Source of the DNA: Gammaproteobacteria bacterium
GTDB taxonomy: Bacteria > Pseudomonadota > Gammaproteobacteria > Pseudomonadales > Azotimanducaceae
NCBI GenBank assembly: GCA_026706425.1
Contig: JAPOYW010000449.1
Location: 1-8,925 of the forward strand
Direction: 5' to 3'
Length of the DNA: 8,925 bases
Every line of letters begins with the position of its first letter. The stretch's first letter is position 1. The position numbers and the translations under genes are program-made. Below the pieces are notes generated by a model that searched no databases, was not told the origin of the DNA, and saw only the letters and a list, made by a program, of their open reading frames with translations. Positions 6,574-8,925 of this stretch are shown here, piece after piece.

Positions 6574-7654
6574 GCGGACCGGCCGGCGGTTCAACGTCTT
6601 CTCTCTGGCCTTTCTTGACGTGATGTCCTGCGGCTTCGGTGCCGTCGTACTGGTTTTTCTGATCATCAATCACCGGATCGACGACGAGGTCAAGGATGTC
6701 GACAGGAACCTGCTCTCGGAATCGCGCCTGCTCGACTTCCAGATCCTCACCGGCGAGAAGGACCTGGTGGACCTCCAGGATCTCGTGGAGGACGCCAGAA
6801 AACGGGTCGCCGACGCCAACCGGCAGCTACTCGCGAAGATCGCCGACCGCGACCGGCACCGGGAGGAACTCGAAGAACTCGATGCGAAGACCACCGCGGA
6901 GCGGGAGAGCGTCGAAGAACTGACGTCCGACGTCGAGGACCGGGAACAGGACGTGAAGAAGCTCCAGGAGGAGGAGCAACGGCTTGCCGGCACCAGGCTG
7001 ATCGAACTCGAGGGCGAGGGAGACCGCCAGTACCTGACGGGGCTCTTCGTCGGCGGCAGGCACGTCCTGATTGCCCTGGATGCCTCTGCCAGCATGTTGG
7101 ACGAAACGATCGTCCAGGTGATCCGGCGCCGCAACATGTCCCGGGAACGGCAACTGAACGCGCCCAAGTGGGAACGAGCCCGGAAGACGGTCAAGTGGCT
7201 GGCTGCGGAGATACCGCTCGACAGCAACTTCCAGGTCATCCTGTACGGGGACGAGGCGAGATACCTCCTGCCGGAGACGGGCTGGATCCCGGTTTCCGAC
7301 GTGAGAACCCTGTACGAGGCCCTCGATACGCTCGACGAAACCGTACCCACCGGCGGAACCAATCTTGAAGGGCTGTTCGATCTGGTCGGCGAGATGCGGC
7401 CCCTGCCCGACAACGTCTTCCTGGTGACCGACGGCCTGCCGACCCGATCCAACAGAAAGCCCCGCTCCCCCACCGTCGACGGCAGGCAACGGGTCCGGCT
7501 GTTCACCGACGCCGCCAAGCTGTGGCCGGCCGGTGTTCCCGTCAACGTGATCATGTTCCCGATGGAAGGGGACTGGCAGGCGTCGGCGATGTACTGGATC
7601 CTTGCCCTGAACAGCGGCGGCACGTACATGTCGCCGTCGAGGGACTGGCCATGA
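6566..7654 (+). CDS. vWA protein with ExbD-like transmembrane helix, paralogue 1
   Basis: This 362-residue protein has a basic tail (1-10), one transmembrane helix at about 12-35, a long charged coiled coil at about 38-145, and a von Willebrand factor A domain at about 165-355. The helix contains FLDVMSCGFGAVVLVFLI, with D18 near its cytoplasmic end; ExbD has FIDVM around its essential aspartate, so a proton-carrying role is a reasonable inference. In the vWA domain, strand HVLIALDASASM gives the metal-site triad D172-x-S174-x-S176, PTGGTNLEGL supplies T265, and VFLVTDGLP supplies D289. A complete metal ion-dependent adhesion site is therefore possible, with alanine in place of the usual glycine at 175. 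The vWA domain would lie in the periplasm, where it could bind a protein ligand. Spacing on both sides (8- and 4-base overlaps) indicates coupled translation with the actin/FHA gene and with its paralogue. It is not a CoxE- or chelatase-type vWA protein, which lack this anchor. Confidence 0.9.
   Translation: MARRTGRRFNVFSLAFLDVMSCGFGAVVLVFLIINHRIDDEVKDVDRNLLSESRLLDFQILTGEKDLVDLQDLVEDARKRVADANRQLLAKIADRDRHREELEELDAKTTAERESVEELTSDVEDREQDVKKLQEEEQRLAGTRLIELEGEGDRQYLTGLFVGGRHVLIALDASASMLDETIVQVIRRRNMSRERQLNAPKWERARKTVKWLAAEIPLDSNFQVILYGDEARYLLPETGWIPVSDVRTLYEALDTLDETVPTGGTNLEGLFDLVGEMRPLPDNVFLVTDGLPTRSNRKPRSPTVDGRQRVRLFTDAAKLWPAGVPVNVIMFPMEGDWQASAMYWILALNSGGTYMSPSRDWP
7639..7644 (+). promoter_or_regulatory. 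Shine-Dalgarno for the second vWA gene
   Basis: GAGGGA lies 6 bases before ATG 7651, in the last codons of paralogue 1. It fixes the start at 7651 rather than at earlier in-frame ATG codons such as 7522, whose translation is a shadow of the upstream vWA domain. Confidence 0.6.
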
Positions 7655-8628
7655 TCCGCCGACGTGGTCTCGAGGAAATCGGACTGTCGTTCCTGGACGT
7701 GATCTGTTGCGGTTTCGGCGCGATCATCCTGCTGATGATGATCGTCAAGACCGTTGAACCCATCCTCATCGAGGATCCCACGGTCACTCGGGAAGGTCTG
7801 GTCCAGAAACGCGAACAGCTGAACGAGATTCTCGGCGAAACGCGCATCCTCAAGCGGCAACTGACCGACGAGGAGCGCCAGTTGACGCGCGAACTCACCG
7901 AGCTTGCCAAGGTCGAGCGCGACATCAACGACATCCTCGGGCGCTACCGCGCCACGGCGGAGGAAGCCGAGTTCCAGCAGTCGACGAGGGAGCACCTTAT
8001 CCAGGCGAAACAGTCCCTCACCGCCGAAATGGAGCGCCTTCTGGGTCTCGACTTCGTGCGCACCACCAACACGATCGGCGGCGTCACGGTGGACAGCGAA
8101 TACATCATCTTCGTCATCGACACCTCCGGCAGCATGCAACAGTGGGCGTGGGGCGCCGTCCAGCGAAAGGTCCGAGAGGCGCTGGACATCTACCCCCGCG
8201 TCAAGGGCATCCAGATAATGAACGACATGGGCGACTACATGTTTCCGGACTTCGCGGGCCGCTGGATCCCGGACACACCCAGCCGACGTCGCGACATGCT
8301 GCGCATCCTCGCCGGATGGTCCCCGAGCTCGAACTCGAGCCCCGTAGAGGGCATCCAAAAGGCCATCAACACCTTCTACGCCCCCGACCGGAAGATCAGC
8401 ATCTACGTCTTCGGCGACGATTTCTCCAGGAAGTCCATCGAGCGCGTCGTGGACACGGTCGACCAGGTAAACCGCGTCGTCGAAGACGGCAGCCGAAGGG
8501 TTCGGATCCACGCGGTCGGCTTCCCCGTGCGCGTCGGCTTCGCATCCGGCAACCGGTTTGCGGCCCTGATGCGCGAATTGACTTTCCGGAACGACGGAAC
8601 CTTTGTCGGCCTGTCGACTTTGGAGTAG
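7651..8628 (+). CDS. vWA protein with ExbD-like transmembrane helix, paralogue 2
   Basis: This 325-residue protein has the same plan as its upstream neighbour: a short basic tail, one helix at about 11-33, a coiled coil at about 45-130, and a vWA domain at about 150-320. The helix reads SFLDVICCGFGAIILLMMIV, with D16 matching D18 of paralogue 1 and with the CGFGA core shared. The vWA metal-site motif is canonical, D157-T-S159-G-S161 within IIFVIDTSGSM. The third-loop hydroxyl is probably S229 or S230 in SSNSSPVEGIQKAI, and the usual TDG is replaced by YVFGDDF, with D256 or D257 as candidate ligand. Outside the helix and metal site the two paralogues differ widely, so the duplication is old and the copies are probably specialised. 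The start overlaps the previous stop as ATGA. The open frame extends upstream to 7522, but the ribosome binding site and the conserved helix place the start at 7651. Confidence 0.91.
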   Translation: MIRRRGLEEIGLSFLDVICCGFGAIILLMMIVKTVEPILIEDPTVTREGLVQKREQLNEILGETRILKRQLTDEERQLTRELTELAKVERDINDILGRYRATAEEAEFQQSTREHLIQAKQSLTAEMERLLGLDFVRTTNTIGGVTVDSEYIIFVIDTSGSMQQWAWGAVQRKVREALDIYPRVKGIQIMNDMGDYMFPDFAGRWIPDTPSRRRDMLRILAGWSPSSNSSPVEGIQKAINTFYAPDRKISIYVFGDDFSRKSIERVVDTVDQVNRVVEDGSRRVRIHAVGFPVRVGFASGNRFAALMRELTFRNDGTFVGLSTLE

Positions 8629-8695
8629 GCTCACCGCTCAGCGTTACGGAGCGACAAGCGCATGGCCGCGAACGCAGCGCCGGCCAAGGCGGCGC

Positions 8696-8700
8696 AAGGA
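8696..8700 (+). promoter_or_regulatory. Shine-Dalgarno for the terminal lipoprotein gene
   Basis: AAGGA lies 8 bases before ATG 8709. The other in-frame ATG, at 8700, overlaps this site and is therefore less likely to be the start. Confidence 0.4.
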
Positions 8701-8708
8701 TGGTTGCG

Positions 8709-8925
8709 ATGCGGTCCATAGGCTTTCCGCGTAGGGGACGGGCTTGTCCCGCCCCGTGCCGGCGAAACCGCGCGTCCCGATGCGGGCCACGTCACACTCT
8801 GACCCTGGCATTCGCGGCGATACTCGTCGGCGGCTGCCAGGGCGGAGCTTCCATTACCGTCGACGCCACCGTCCCGAGTCCCCTGGTCAACCCCATCCGG
8901 GCTGCGGTGGGAGTCTATTTCGACG
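8709..8925 (+). CDS. Probable lipoprotein, N-terminal part only
   Basis: The frame is open from ATG 8709 to the window edge (72 codons). After a long basic, arginine-rich leader comes the hydrophobic stretch LTLAFAAILVGGC, with VGGC as a lipobox and C43 (codon 8835-8837) as the lipidated residue. The mature start reads CQGGASITVDATVPSPLVNP, then IRAAVGVYFD at the edge. If correct, the protein is anchored to the outer (or inner) membrane after signal peptidase II cleavage. The n-region of about 30 residues is unusually long and contains a GC-rich palindrome at DNA level, so the true start may differ. No better in-frame ATG, GTG or TTG was found closer to the hydrophobic core. The gene lies 80 bases after the second vWA gene on the same strand and may close the operon or start a new unit. 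I do not recognise the family. Confidence 0.62.
   Translation, partial: MRSIGFPRRGRACPAPCRRNRASRCGPRHTLTLAFAAILVGGCQGGASITVDATVPSPLVNPIRAAVGVYFD
8734..8755. repeat. GC-rich palindrome, REP-like
   Basis: GGGGACGGG pairs with CCCGCCCC across a CTTGT loop, giving an 8-bp stem with one bulged A. No T-run follows, so it is not a classical terminator. Palindromes of this style (GGGxCGGGC..GTCCCGCCC) are familiar as dispersed repeats in GC-rich proteobacterial genomes. Whether this one is repeated in its genome cannot be seen here. It falls inside the leader of the predicted lipoprotein. Confidence 0.5.

Noticed and set aside
4467..8628. Identification as a Zorya anti-phage system
   Set aside because: Zorya also has a MotA-like and a MotB-like protein, but ZorA has a long cytoplasmic tail and ZorB an OmpA-like domain, and the system needs ZorC/ZorD or ZorE. 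None of these is present here.
6670..8634. Open frame of 654 codons on the minus strand
   Set aside because: It is antisense to both vWA genes, whose domains, ribosome binding sites and overlaps are clear. Its serine- and arginine-rich, low-complexity translation is typical of antisense frames in GC-rich DNA, and no family motif is visible.
8635..8653. CGCTC/GAGCG inverted repeat after the second vWA gene as a terminator
   Set aside because: The stem is only 5 bp with a 9-base loop and no T-run follows, so it does not meet the pattern of an intrinsic terminator.

Overview
The window is GC-rich, densely coding bacterial DNA with every supported gene on the + strand. The envelope architecture (signal peptides, a lipobox, a MotA/TolQ/ExbB-type channel, many single-pass proteins with large domains predicted outside the cytoplasm) suggests a Gram-negative bacterium, plausibly a high-GC gammaproteobacterium. 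That taxonomic guess rests on composition and style only. No rRNA, tRNA, CRISPR array, transposase or phage gene is visible.

Layout: (1) 1-468, the 3' end of an unrecognised gene with two hydrophobic patches. (2) 520-2037, a membrane-anchored TPR-like protein with a PEGA-like C-terminal domain. (3) 2062-4122, a membrane-anchored protein with five PEGA-like repeats and a C-terminal formylglycine-generating-enzyme/SUMF1-like domain that lacks the FGE catalytic cysteines. (4) 4119-4451, a small exported acidic protein. (5) 4467-5264, a four-helix MotA/TolQ/ExbB-family channel subunit. (6) 5266-6573, a degenerate actin/Hsp70-like protein with an FHA-like C-terminus. (7) 6566-7654 and (8) 7651-8628, two paralogous proteins, each with a short cytoplasmic tail, one transmembrane helix, a coiled coil and a von Willebrand factor A domain. 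(9) 8709-8925, the 5' end of a probable lipoprotein gene. Genes 2-8 are tightly packed (4- and 8-base overlaps, 1-24 base gaps) and look like one transcription unit. Genes 1 and 9 may belong to it too.

The main idea is that genes 5, 7 and 8 together form an ion-driven motor. Both vWA proteins carry the same transmembrane signature, FLDVxxCGFGA, with an aspartate near the cytoplasmic end of their only helix. This is the position and local sequence style of the proton-carrying aspartate in ExbD/TolR/MotB (ExbD: FIDVM). They would be the missing partners of the MotA/ExbB-like subunit, with the usual ExbD/TolR periplasmic domain or MotB peptidoglycan-binding domain replaced by a coiled coil plus vWA domain. 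The TPR and PEGA proteins would be anchored periplasmic scaffolds, the acidic protein and lipoprotein(s) envelope accessories, and the actin/FHA protein a cytoplasmic partner of the channel. The function of the whole is not recognisable from the sequence. Force transmission across the envelope, like Tol-Pal, Ton or flagellar stators, is the most economical inference.
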